Shown one piece after another: positions 35,471 through 43,959 of a DNA stretch of 64,000 bases (the first letter of the stretch is position 1; each line of letters begins with the position of its first letter). The DNA is from Halococcus sediminicola. GTDB lineage: Archaea > Halobacteriota > Halobacteria > Halobacteriales > Halococcaceae. Where the stretch lies: contig NZ_BBMP01000023.1 in the NCBI RefSeq assembly GCF_000755245.1, forward strand, positions 124,001 through 188,000. The letters run 5' to 3'. The position numbers and the translations under genes were made by a program. A model generated the notes under the pieces. It searched no databases and was not told the origin of the DNA. It worked only from the letters and a program-made list of their open reading frames with translations.

Positions 35471-36056
35471 GACCGCTCCAGAAGGCATATCTTTCGGCAA
35501 AGGGAGCTAACACCGGCAAATGCAGCCGTGGACCTCAAAAGGGTGGGAGAACGTAGCTGCTACTGGGACGAAAGTCCCTCCGAAGAGGGAGAGAATACAG
35601 AATCGTTGCGTGGCATCACCCTTTCTCCCCTTCGGATAGTTGACTGGTCCGCTGCCCTTTCCAGCCGATTCGGGATAAGTGCGCGCACCGTAAAGTCCTT
35701 TCTAACCATTGACCAGACTACTACCCACTGAGGTAGGTCAATCAGTCTTCAAACTGGTCAGTTCTACTATGTTGGAGCATAGCATCCTGCTCAAAACGTG
35801 GGAAACTGGCAGACATGACGCTCGTCCTCCCACGTTCTCCCCGGTAGAGTGACACTGTATACCGGGGATTCAACCAGTGATGTCGAAGCACGAAAAGATT
35901 ATGGATGGATTCTGAGATATTTAGAGACATTAATAAAGAACTATCTTCCGAATGGAATGAGTTCGACGACTGAGTACCGTCTCAAGCGTCGACTACTGAG
36001 TGACAATTGATCGCCTCGAAGCTTCTGAGTTCGTTAGTCGAGATTTGGCGACGTAG
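35471..36056. other. Gene-poor stretch with repeat copy 3 and a possible short ORF
   Basis: Contains 35604-35620, the exact inverse of 16938-16954. On the + strand 35528-35731 is open, giving ERSCYWDESPSEEGENTES, then LRGITLSPLRIVDWSAALSS and RFGISARTVKSF. The latter reads like the helical start of a protein, but no family is recognised. Similarity to 17043-17200 covers the LRGIT region and about 50 bases beyond. The remainder (35740-36056) shows nothing coding. Confidence 0.4.
35604..35620 (-). repeat. Copy 3 of the 17-base repeat
   Basis: CGTTGCGTGGCATCACC, the exact inverse of 16938-16954, within an open frame as SLRGIT. Confidence 0.6.
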
Positions 36057-36239
36057 TTAGTTGTTGGTTGCTCTTGAGGAATCTTCCGACTCGTCCAGTT
36101 CGAGTATCTCGAAGTCCTCGCACCCACAGTCCGGGCATTCGTTTATCCCCATCAAGAACTGATCCTCATCGCTATCCACTTTCGCCGTCGTAACACTCCC
36201 ACACTCGGCACATCTGGCCGCTTGCTTTTCGTATGGCAT
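36057..36239 (-). CDS. Small zinc-ribbon protein (two CxxC)
   Basis: A 60-residue protein started at ATG 36239 (MPYEKQAARCAECGS). CAEC near residue 10 and CPDC near residue 36 form one zinc site, followed by an acidic tail (EDFEILELDESED). It resembles the 42-residue protein at 190-318 in its start and Cys spacing, so the two may be paralogues. Confidence 0.7.
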   Translation of the reverse strand: MPYEKQAARCAECGSVTTAKVDSDEDQFLMGINECPDCGCEDFEILELDESEDSSRATNN

Positions 36240-36316
36240 GGGCGCTTTCCCTGCCACACAAACACACGTATTCAGTAGTAGTTTTTGCGATTTTTCTGAA
36301 TCACAGGGCGCTAAGA

Positions 36317-36366
36317 CCCCACCTTCAAGCGCGAGCCGCGTTACGGAGGCGAGCGGTAGGGTGGGG
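36317..36366. repeat. Orphan IS200/IS605 (IS1341-type) end
   Basis: CCCCACC at 36317-36323 pairs with GGGTGGGG at 36359-36366, around an internal GCGAGCC...GGCGAGCGG segment. Such CCCCACCxTCAAG...GCGGTAGGGTGGGG structures mark the ends of haloarchaeal IS1341-type elements. No tnpB is attached. It lies about 50 bases beyond the 3' end of the GlpA-like gene. Confidence 0.5.
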
Positions 36367-36413
36367 ATACAGCGCCCGTCATCATCCGACCTACCGTGGT
36401 CGGAATCCTTACC

Positions 36414-37634
36414 TCAGGCCCGAAGGTCGCTGTCAGCGGGCGAATCCGTCACGAACTCACCGACGAGATCGTCGAGTTTGGCGGAATCGTCATAACCGGG
36501 GAGCGGTTCGTCGGCAGTTCGACACGTCCCGTCTACGCCGAGCGTCTCACACACATGGTCGGCGACGGCCTCGGCCATCCGACGGTGGGTGGTGAGCTTC
36601 CCGCCGACGATGCTCGAAATGCCCGCAACGCCGTCGTCCGCGTGGTCGAGCAGGAAAAAGCCCCGCGAGATCGAGCGCGCGCCGTCACGGTCGGTCTCGT
36701 CAGGTGCGTAGAGCGGTCTGACGCCCCAGTAGCTCCGGTTGGGCTCCCGGTCGGCGAGGTCCGGCACCATCGCGGCACACTCGGCAACCATTCGGTCGAC
36801 CGCCTCGGTCTCCGTGGGGTATTCGTCAGGGTCGTCGACCGCGACGCTCGTGGTGCCAAGGACCACCTCGTCCTCGTGGGGGACCACGAGATCACCGTCG
36901 GCAGGGGACCGGCATCGATTCAGGACGGGTTTCACAGCGATATCCTCGACTGCGACCATCACGCCTTTCGTGGGCTGCATCGAGAGCTCGATGCCGGCCT
37001 TTTCGGCAAGCCGGCCCGCCCACGCACCCGCCGCGTTGACAACGTGTTCAGCACGGATCATTTCACCACCGTTGTGGTCGATCGCCGCACTGACGACCCG
37101 CCCGTTCTCGGTATGGAGGTCGGTGACGGGCGCGTTCGGCAGGACCCGTGCGCCGTGCTGTCGGGCGCTCTCGGCCGTGGCCGCGACGAGCCGTGATGGG
37201 TAGACCACGGCATCGGGCACTCGGATGACCCGTTCGACATCCTCGGCGAGTGCTGGGACCGCCTCACGCGCCGCCGTTCCCGACATCGTCTCGGCAGGGA
37301 TGCCCAGCTCGCGACAGCCATTGAGCTTCGCCTCGAAGTAGTCGGGGTTGTCGGCTTCGAGTGCGATGAAATAGCCGCCCGAATCCCGAACGCACGCGCC
37401 GGCGATCCTCTTCACGATCCGGTTCTCCGCGATGCATTCGCGTGCGCCCTCAGCGTCGGATTCGGCGTAGCGCGCGCCACTATGGAGCACGCCGTGCGAG
37501 CGCCCCGTCGTTCCCGATCCCAGCCCGCCGCGTTCGCAGAGCGTGACGTCAATGCCTCGCATTGCGAGGTCGCGCGCGACGCCGACTCCAGTCGCGCCGC
37601 CGCCAACGACGAGCACGTCGGTCCCCCGATCCAT
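36414..37634 (-). CDS. FAD-dependent glycerol-3-phosphate dehydrogenase-like protein (GlpA N-terminal type)
   Basis: A 406-residue protein started at ATG 37634. It has an FAD-binding Rossmann motif VLVVGGGATGVGVARDLA at the start, the GSGTTGRSHGVLHSGARY motif near 40 typical of GlpA/GlpD, and GKLTTHRRMAE near 350. It would oxidise glycerol 3-phosphate to dihydroxyacetone phosphate at the membrane. Haloarchaeal GlpA proteins are usually about 550-590 residues with an extra C-terminal domain; this one ends after the FAD core (EFVTDSPADSDLRA). No glpB, glpC or glpK is nearby. It may be a truncated GlpA or a related FAD oxidoreductase. Confidence 0.78.
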   Translation of the reverse strand: MDRGTDVLVVGGGATGVGVARDLAMRGIDVTLCERGGLGSGTTGRSHGVLHSGARYAESDAEGARECIAENRIVKRIAGACVRDSGGYFIALEADNPDYFEAKLNGCRELGIPAETMSGTAAREAVPALAEDVERVIRVPDAVVYPSRLVAATAESARQHGARVLPNAPVTDLHTENGRVVSAAIDHNGGEMIRAEHVVNAAGAWAGRLAEKAGIELSMQPTKGVMVAVEDIAVKPVLNRCRSPADGDLVVPHEDEVVLGTTSVAVDDPDEYPTETEAVDRMVAECAAMVPDLADREPNRSYWGVRPLYAPDETDRDGARSISRGFFLLDHADDGVAGISSIVGGKLTTHRRMAEAVADHVCETLGVDGTCRTADEPLPGYDDSAKLDDLVGEFVTDSPADSDLRA

Positions 37635-37676
37635 ACCAAACCGTGCCGCCACGCGGCCATTAAGCTGTGGACTCGT

Positions 37677-38205
37677 AAACCGTCTCGAAGAGGCGGGCTA
37701 CGTGCAATACGATGGTGGATTGTTCGTTATCAACGACACCGTTCGAGAGGCGGGGCTCGACTTCCTTGCGGCCGCAGCAGCCGTATCCCCACCTACCATC
37801 TCGGAGGCGTACGTCCTCCCTTAGTTCGCCGGCTAGAGTTCGCCTATACGGCTATCGACGCCGTTTATGTCTGGACCCGGGGCGGCTACCAGGTCGCACG
37901 CAATGAAACGGACTACCCGCTGTTCATTGCTACCCGCGAATCGAATCTCGCCGGCTGGGAGCGATTCTTCGAACGGTTCGGGATTCCCACAGCTCAACAG
38001 CGCCAGCCACCCGATGAAGTCGATGGGTCGCTACAGATCGTCCTTGAACCGTGTGCACAGATCGATGCGGAGACCATCGACGGGCGGCCGGTCATCTCTT
38101 GCTCGGAAACCGTTGCGTTCGCGCGCGAGCATTACGCGACCTTCGAGTCGGCACTGGATATCCTTGACCGAATGTGCGACGATCTCGAAACCGAGGCCGA
38201 TTACC
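37677..38205 (+). pseudogene. Truncated, mutated copy of the AbiEi-like gene at 30068
   Basis: The sequence matches 30068-30739 from VNRLEEAGYVQYDGGLFVIN onward. It lacks the first 40 or so codons (the winged-helix core). A CAG-to-TAG change follows AYVLP at about 37822, and a one-base deletion follows shortly after (FAG then shift). The frame then runs on (AYTAIDAVYVWTRGGYQVAR ... LDILDRMCDDLETEADY). It is wedged between the GlpA-like start and the 38215 gene. Confidence 0.85.
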
Positions 38206-38214
38206 GACCAGACT

Positions 38215-38763
38215 TTACGGAAGTTCCTCGGTGACGTCGACGAGGGTTTCTTCAGTTCGCCATTGATAGAGCCGACCTTCGTTCTCGAACAGGCCGAAGA
38301 CGCCATCCTGCATCCAGCCAAACGGGTGCTCTTCGTCTTCGTAGACTCGTTTGAGGACGTGACTCTTCGAAAAGTACTCGACCGTCCCGACGAGCAGGCC
38401 CTGTTCGATGAGGAAGTCGCTGGGGCCCTTCTCGGCGACGCCGACGAGATACGTGACGAGGTCGGCGACCAGGCAGAACTTCTGGATACTGTTGTCCCAC
38501 TCCCCGCGGATGTCCACCATTCGAAATGCGTAGGCGTCCTGACGACGGTTGAGCCGGTCAACGACCAGATTTAGTCGCCGAATCGGCTCCCGGTCGTAGT
38601 TCCCGAGAACGAAATACGAGCGTTCGTTCTCGTAGATCGGCGTGAGTTCGCTCAGCGCGTGCAGAATTTCCTCGTTGTCCGCCAGCGAGAGCTCCTCTTG
38701 GTCGATCTGTTCTTTAGCACTCGTGAGAATTTCGTCGGGAACCGGCGACCCCTCGTCGGTCAT
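38215..38763 (-). CDS. Haloarchaeal protein of unknown function, divergent from a regulator
   Basis: A 182-residue acidic protein. It begins with a helical segment (ILTSAKEQIDQEELSLADNE) and continues as mixed alpha/beta (ERSYFVLGNYDREPIRRLNL, FGWMQDGVFGLFENEGRLY). There are no TM segments, signal or catalytic signature. It diverges from a winged-helix regulator, with AT-rich direct repeats between. Such pairs occur on haloarchaeal plasmids and islands; a regulated toxin-like or accessory function is possible but not shown. Confidence 0.65.
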   Translation of the reverse strand: MTDEGSPVPDEILTSAKEQIDQEELSLADNEEILHALSELTPIYENERSYFVLGNYDREPIRRLNLVVDRLNRRQDAYAFRMVDIRGEWDNSIQKFCLVADLVTYLVGVAEKGPSDFLIEQGLLVGTVEYFSKSHVLKRVYEDEEHPFGWMQDGVFGLFENEGRLYQWRTEETLVDVTEELP

Positions 38764-38791
38764 ACCGCATCTATCGCTCGACGACGAGATA

Positions 38792-38865
38792 TGATTTACT
38801 ACATAAACTACTGGGTTAGTTATACTACGATTTACCCCAAAGTGATTTACTCAAGGATAAACTAC
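38792..38865. promoter_or_regulatory. Two TGATTTACT...AAACTAC repeats between divergent genes (candidate operators)
   Basis: TGATTTACTACATAAACTAC lies at 38792-38811 and TGATTTACTCAAGGATAAACTAC at 38843-38865. They share both ends and differ by three bases in spacing, with a further half-like CGATTTACC at 38829. Each sits where a promoter is expected, about 29-50 bases from one of the two starts (38763 and 38893). They are good candidates for binding sites of the 38893 regulator. Confidence 0.55.
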
Positions 38866-38892
38866 TTGCCGCGCCGGTGTGTAGATGCTCGC

Positions 38893-39306
38893 ATGAGTAC
38901 CGACGTGGGAACCGCTGAGGGGACAGAGGCGCGTGAACTCGTCCACTTCGTGACTCAGCAGACGCGATTCACGCTGCTCAGCAACATTCTCCAGCACCCC
39001 GAACAGCTCCCCTCAATGTACGAACTCGAGGAGTTGAATCCGAGCATCAGCGACGCCACCGTCTACAAGCACATCCAGAAACTCATCGACGCCGGCATCG
39101 TCGAGGAGGCGGCGCTTCCAGACGACGAACGTCGGCAGGGCTATCCCTGGAAGTTCTACGGCGTGAGCGATGCGGGCCGGGAGTTCCTCGACGAACACAA
39201 CCTACTGGAGGCCGAGGAAACCCTCCAACGCATCTACGAGACGATCTCCGACAAGCCCGAGAAGATGATCAAATACGAGAACGCGCCGCGCCCCCACCGA
39301 CGGTAG
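38893..39306 (+). CDS. Winged-helix transcriptional regulator
   Basis: A 137-residue protein started at ATG 38893 (MSTDVGTAEGTEARELV). A wHTH covers about 20-105: LVHFVTQQTRFTLLSNILQH, then NPSISDATVYKHIQKLIDAG and the wing VEEAALPDDERRQGYPWKFY. The C-terminal helix may serve dimerisation. It is probably a local autoregulator of the divergent pair through the repeats at 38792-38865. Confidence 0.82.
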   Translation: MSTDVGTAEGTEARELVHFVTQQTRFTLLSNILQHPEQLPSMYELEELNPSISDATVYKHIQKLIDAGIVEEAALPDDERRQGYPWKFYGVSDAGREFLDEHNLLEAEETLQRIYETISDKPEKMIKYENAPRPHRR

Positions 39307-39764
39307 CTGTCACAGGCCTGCTGTGACGGCATTTGCATTCGGCGTTCGTCTCTTCAGCCACGCGGAGATATTGAGATTTGAGACTCTCACGAGAGATGCT
39401 GCCAGATTTCGGTGGATGACCTGTTAGAAGAGTTCTCGGGTACCTTCTCTTCATCTTGAATATTATAGTTGCGATATTCAGTAACATCACCAACGGCCTC
39501 TGTTCTGGAGGTGTCAGCGCTTATCAGCGTGCAAGATACAGAGGATGTAAGCAGTAGGTGCAGTTCAAAAATTTCACCCTCCGCCGCCATAGTGTCGTGA
39601 TTATATAATAATTATTGGTAGTAAATTATTTGCTCTCTCGTCGCGTCTCTAGGATCATCCTGCTATGAGAGTACATGCAAACCCGGTAGATGGTAGTACA
39701 GTTGGAGGCTTTCGGGGGCGACTTCGCGGTCCCGTACTCCAGTCTGACACAGCGGGAAACACCC
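39307..39764. other. Spacer with AT-rich block and a possible minus-strand ORF
   Basis: A minus-strand frame 39387-39590 (67 residues, MAAEGEIFELHLLLTSSV...) starts about 10-20 bases after an ATTATATAATAA block (about 39602-39613), which could be a promoter. The protein has no recognisable features, and I do not call it a gene with confidence. The rest shows nothing. Confidence 0.35.
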
Positions 39765-40595
39765 ATGACCGCTAAGGAACTCAGTGAAACACAAGCCGCC
39801 TGGGACGAGATCGCGGACGGCTTCGACGAGTACGCCACACCCTTGACAATCTCCTTTGCAGAGGCTGTCCTTCAGCGCGTAGATCTCGAGCCAGAAATGC
39901 GATTTTTGGACGTGGCTGCCGGCAGCGGAGCTCTCAGTATCCCGGCCGCACACCTCGGAGCGGAGGTAGTGGCGACAGATATCTCTCCGGCTATGGTTGA
40001 GCTGCTCACGGCGCGTGCACGGAACGAGGATCTGACCGATATTGAGGTCCGCGTCATGGACGGCCACGCCCTTGAGCTTGAGGACAACACCTTCGACATC
40101 TCCGCATCCCAGAACGGTATCTCGACGTTTCCCGACATGCAGCGCGGACTACGCGAGATGGTGCGCGTCACAAAGCCAGGTGGTCGGGTGTTGATCTTAG
40201 CGTTTGGTCCGCCCACCGAGGCAGAGTTTCTCACCTTCTTCATGGGGGCTCTGCAAGCGGCCATTCCCGGTTTCGATAGCCTTCCGATGGACCCCCCGCC
40301 CTTGCCGTTTCAAGTGGCAAATCCCGAGAATCTGCGTGCACAGCTTGCCGACGCTGGATTGGACAACATCCGCATTGACACCGACACGTGGGACACGGAG
40401 TTCCAGTCTGCCACGCACCTCTGGAACATGGTAGTCAACAGCAACCCAATCGCCGGAGCACTGGTTACCGACCTCTCCCAGGAGCAAATAGCTGAAGTCC
40501 AAAAGGTCCTGGACACCAAACTCCGTGAACGCTCCGGAGGGAGCGACGCCGCAGTGCTGACCACCCGGATGAATATTGGCAGTGGAACGAAGTGA
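39765..40595 (+). CDS. Class I SAM-dependent methyltransferase
   Basis: A 276-residue protein started at ATG 39765 (MTAKELSETQAAWDEIADGF). The SAM motif I is FLDVAAGSGALSIPAA near residue 47, post-I is EVVATDISPAMVELL, and motif IV is in NTFDISASQNGISTFPDM, of the UbiE/Methyltransf_11 type. The C-terminal region (190-270) would bind the acceptor. It is most like small-molecule methyltransferases; the acceptor is unknown. The nearest neighbours do not form an operon with it. Confidence 0.87.
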   Translation: MTAKELSETQAAWDEIADGFDEYATPLTISFAEAVLQRVDLEPEMRFLDVAAGSGALSIPAAHLGAEVVATDISPAMVELLTARARNEDLTDIEVRVMDGHALELEDNTFDISASQNGISTFPDMQRGLREMVRVTKPGGRVLILAFGPPTEAEFLTFFMGALQAAIPGFDSLPMDPPPLPFQVANPENLRAQLADAGLDNIRIDTDTWDTEFQSATHLWNMVVNSNPIAGALVTDLSQEQIAEVQKVLDTKLRERSGGSDAAVLTTRMNIGSGTK

Positions 40596-40902
40596 AAACC
40601 TCGGTCTAACTGTAGTGAGTTCATCAACTCAGTTCAAGTGGTCTAGGTCAATCTTCTCCACGGTTGAAAGATACGCGCTCTGAGTCGGTCAGGGTCGTTC
40701 TGACGGCAATCAAGTAGTTCTGTTCGTCAGTGCAGAACACAGAGTGCATATCGGCAATTCAGCCACTCTCGGATACGTTGATTGCGCGAGGGGAAATCGC
40801 ATCATGGTTCGATTATTCTTTATTTGTCAGTATTGTGGAGATAGTCGCTGCCTCAACCGCGGTCTATCTGGGTCTCGAACGAACTCGCCAGCAGGAATTC
40901 GG
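40596..40902. other. Spacer without recognisable features
   Basis: About 300 bases between the methyltransferase and the convergent MFS gene. I see no coding frame, hairpin or repeat of note. Confidence 0.4.
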
Positions 40903-42081
40903 TTAGAAGCCGAGATCGAGCAAACGATTACCGGCGAGCGCGAGACAGATCACCGAGAGAAACGCGACGAAAATCCCGAACGCGATGCTCCATCCAGCAG
41001 TATCCGCAACGGATCCCACGACGACGCTTCCGGTCGCGCTCAGCATCATATACGTCGTCCGAACGAGACCGAATCCCGCACCACGTTCCGTAGCCGAGAG
41101 GTTGTCGACGAATCGAGGCAACAGTGCCGCTCCCCAGCCCATGGCAACACCGATCAGAAAGATGCCAACGAGAAGGACGCCCAATCGAGAGCCGACGAGA
41201 AGCAGTGTGTACCCCACGATGCCGGCAACTGCACAGAAAGCAGCAATCTCTTCGCGACCGTACCGATCCGAGAGCGACCCGATGCCAGGCTGTGTGAGTC
41301 CTTGGATGATGAAATACGCCGAAAACAGCGTACTGGCGAACGTCACCGAATAGCCGTGATACGCGATCAGAAAGGTCGGGAGGAACGATGCCGTCGCCTG
41401 CCAGATGAACTCGAATAGAAACGCGAGCATAGCGGTGAACGCGATTTTCCGCCGGGAGAGCAACTCGATGACCGGCTTGAGGGCGAGCCGATCGCCCATC
41501 GGCTGCTCGGGCCGTGCCGGCTCGGTCGGACGGATCTTCCAGCGAAAGAGAACGAAAATCGGGAATGCGGCTGCGGCTCCGAGTGCGATCGCGGCCCGCC
41601 AGCCGAACCACTGACTGACTGCAGCCGCTGCGATCGGCGCTACCAATCCCGCCAGTGGTGCTCCAGAGTTATGAAGGCCGATCGCGGTACCGATATTGTT
41701 CAGTTCGCGAGTCAGAAACGTCGTCGCAACGCTATAATGCAGGCCAGCAACTCCACCCAAAACCAACGTCAAAACGAGGAATACAGGCATCGACGGTGAA
41801 AGCGCGAGCAGAGCGCTGGCGATGGTCGTTAACCCAATCGCTGCAAGGATAATGATCCGCTCGCCATACCGGTCGGCGAGCACCCCGCTAGGAAACTGTG
41901 CGAACGCATACGCCATCCAGAGACCAGTCAAGGCCAGCCCCAGAACACCGGTTGAGGAATCGAACGTGTCGACGATCTCCGGAACGACCGGGCTGATAAC
42001 CAACCGAGCGACCATCGTTGCGAAAAACGCGAGCGTACACAGAGCGATGATTGTCACTCGATAATCCCACAGTCGCCTCAC
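40903..42081 (-). CDS. MFS transporter
   Basis: A 392-residue protein with 12 TM segments. The A-motif is SGVLADRYGERI near residue 65, and the second half has GSLSDRYGREEI near 268. It resembles haloarchaeal drug/metabolite efflux MFS proteins of about 390-400 residues. It is unrelated in detail to the MFS protein at 18102. Substrate unknown. Confidence 0.88.
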   Translation of the reverse strand: MRRLWDYRVTIIALCTLAFFATMVARLVISPVVPEIVDTFDSSTGVLGLALTGLWMAYAFAQFPSGVLADRYGERIIILAAIGLTTIASALLALSPSMPVFLVLTLVLGGVAGLHYSVATTFLTRELNNIGTAIGLHNSGAPLAGLVAPIAAAAVSQWFGWRAAIALGAAAAFPIFVLFRWKIRPTEPARPEQPMGDRLALKPVIELLSRRKIAFTAMLAFLFEFIWQATASFLPTFLIAYHGYSVTFASTLFSAYFIIQGLTQPGIGSLSDRYGREEIAAFCAVAGIVGYTLLLVGSRLGVLLVGIFLIGVAMGWGAALLPRFVDNLSATERGAGFGLVRTTYMMLSATGSVVVGSVADTAGWSIAFGIFVAFLSVICLALAGNRLLDLGF

Positions 42082-42190
42082 TGCTCACAGCTACTCACTT
42101 GATGTGTTTCAACGCACTGGCTTGGCATCGAACACGTTGTAGCAGCTATCGAGTCGATGCCCCATTGAGATGATACAGCGCGGAAAACGT

Positions 42191-43030
42191 GACATCCTCG
42201 CCCGCCGTTCACGGCGGGGCTTCCACACGGTGGGAGTCTAGTCGTTCTGAAGAGGTTTCAGCCCCACTCCGCGAGCGTCATCTGCGCGGGTTTCGCGCTC
42301 GGCTCGCGGCGGGCTGTGGCACTGTCACGAGTGCTCCCGTCCTGTGGCGAGTCATCGCCCGCCAGTTTCAGCGGCAGGCTCTCTCCCCACGGGTCAACGC
42401 GACTGGCGATGTTGCTGGCCGCGTTCAAATCCGCTTGGTACTCCGATACCCAACACTCCGAGTTCGTACATCGGAACTCCGCTTGTCCCGAACGCTTCCC
42501 GATGTGGCCGCAGTCGTGGCACGTCTGGCTCGTGTACGCCGGGGCGACGAACTCGACGGCGATACCGGCTTCGCGGGCTTTGTCCTCGATCCGGTCCTGA
42601 AGCCGGGCGAATGTCCACGAGTGCAACCGTTGGTTCATGTACGCGCCATAATCCCGTCGTTCGCGGATGTACGAGAGGTCTTTGAGGGCGATAACCGGGT
42701 GCTCGAAGCTCCGGGCGTATTCGACGGCCTTGCGAGACGCTTTCTCAACGATGTCGGTGAGGGAGTTCTGGTAGTGCCCGAAGCGTTCGTCGGTACGCCA
42801 CTCGGCGGCGTCACGCTCTTGAATCGCTTGAGCGTGGTGTGCATCTCTTTGCGGAGGTGTCGCGCCCGGCCACCGTCAACGAACATCAGGCGAGCTTGCA
42901 AAACAAGCGGCTCCACGACCGTATCCAGAATCGACTCGGCGGTGCGTTCGAGGACGTTCGTCGACGACGGGCTGAACCGCGCGAGGCTGGCCCGTACGGG
43001 GTCGTCGCCAACGTGAACTCACGGCACAGT
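42191..43030 (-). mobile_element. Decayed IS1341-type element (element E)
   Basis: The right-end hairpin CCCGCCGTTCACGGCGGG is at 42201-42218, preceded by GACATCCTC as in the other elements. The attached tnpB is broken and no tnpA or left end is found. The right limit is set where similarity ends and is approximate. Confidence 0.7.
42258..43000 (-). pseudogene. Broken tnpB (element E)
   Basis: The C-terminal frame (42258 upward) includes MNQRLHSWTFARLQDRIEDK, the zinc finger CHDC...CTNSEC and RuvC-III SEYQADLNAASNIA. Upstream it reads ERFGHYQNSLTDIVEKASRK, then HPVIALKDLSYIRE, where Lys replaces the RuvC-II Glu. Near 42810 the frame shifts to GGRARHLRKEMHTTLKRF. The RuvC-I segment and N-terminus are missing or unreadable. 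It is closest to the canonical TnpB of element B. Confidence 0.8.
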
Positions 43031-43096
43031 TCCTTCAAGATGACGAATACCCGGTGGCTGATGTGCGATGTCGATACTCAAATCAGTGGGAGCAGT

Positions 43097-43882
43097 TTAC
43101 TCCTCCCGTATTTCGGTGAGCTTCACCTCGATCGTTACTTCGTCGTTCTCGTCGTAAATGACGACGTAGGGCGGGTAGTTGCTCACGATGGCTTCATCAG
43201 TGTACGGCACGATGCAGGTTTTAATCGTTGGATGGTTGTCGACAGTCATCTCATAAGCGTAGCATTCGACGCCGGCATACGACTCCACGCCCGTGATTTT
43301 CTCTGTGACTGTCGAACCATCAGACGTGGTCGAGTTTTCGTATCCTACTGCAAGGTTGTCGCCCTCAATGCCAGATCCGAAGAGACTACCGAGGGCGAGG
43401 GGTTGAAGTACGGCTCCCGTTGGGTCACCCAGTGAATCCTCTGTCCCCGAATAGGTTTGCTCAAAGCTCTCGTCACCCTCGTAGGTCACGGTCGGATACA
43501 GCGTCTCAGTAGGATCTGCCGGCGGCTCGAAGCTGGCCGTCCCGGAGCCGTTCTCGGCATCGACAATCTCGAACTCGTATCCGTTTTCGGTGGCGTTGTA
43601 CCAATCTTTCGCTTGAGGCTGAATGTTGGTCTTCGCCAGTTCGTTGCCCTTGCTGTCGGCGTTTTCGTTGGCTCCGTCACTCGAATTGGCCCCGCCATCC
43701 GTGCCATTAGCACCGCCGCCCGGCGTCTCGGCTTCCGCGACGCCGGACTCGCTATCGCTGCTCCCGAAACCGCCAACACAGCCCGCGAGGACAACTGCGA
43801 GTGCCACTGTTAGCGTTACGACGACGCGTGCGTTCAGAAGTTGAGCCCGTCCGTCCTGTACCCGTGTAAGTTCATATTTCAT
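43097..43882 (-). CDS. Secreted lipoprotein of unknown function
   Basis: A 261-residue protein with a hydrophobic segment (VVVTLTVALAVVLAGCVGG) ending in a lipobox Cys near residue 35, so probably lipid-anchored outside the cell. A Gly/Asn/Ser/Asp-rich linker follows (about 40-80), then a beta-rich domain with EFEIVDAENGSGTASF and ECYAYEMTV. It contains two extra Cys (VECYAY and KTCIVP) that could form a disulfide. It is in line with the lipoprotein at 43960 on the same strand. No family recognised. Confidence 0.72.
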   Translation of the reverse strand: MKYELTRVQDGRAQLLNARVVVTLTVALAVVLAGCVGGFGSSDSESGVAEAETPGGGANGTDGGANSSDGANENADSKGNELAKTNIQPQAKDWYNATENGYEFEIVDAENGSGTASFEPPADPTETLYPTVTYEGDESFEQTYSGTEDSLGDPTGAVLQPLALGSLFGSGIEGDNLAVGYENSTTSDGSTVTEKITGVESYAGVECYAYEMTVDNHPTIKTCIVPYTDEAIVSNYPPYVVIYDENDEVTIEVKLTEIREE

Positions 43883-43959
43883 TGGTTTTATGGTTTCTGG
43901 CCGTTGTTTTCGACCACGCCGACGGATTATATGGCCTCATCCCGCTACTTTCCATGGGA

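Noticed and set aside
38792-38865. Direct repeats considered as a short CRISPR-like array
   Set aside because: Only two copies of unequal length with a promoter-like setting; no further units and no cas genes.
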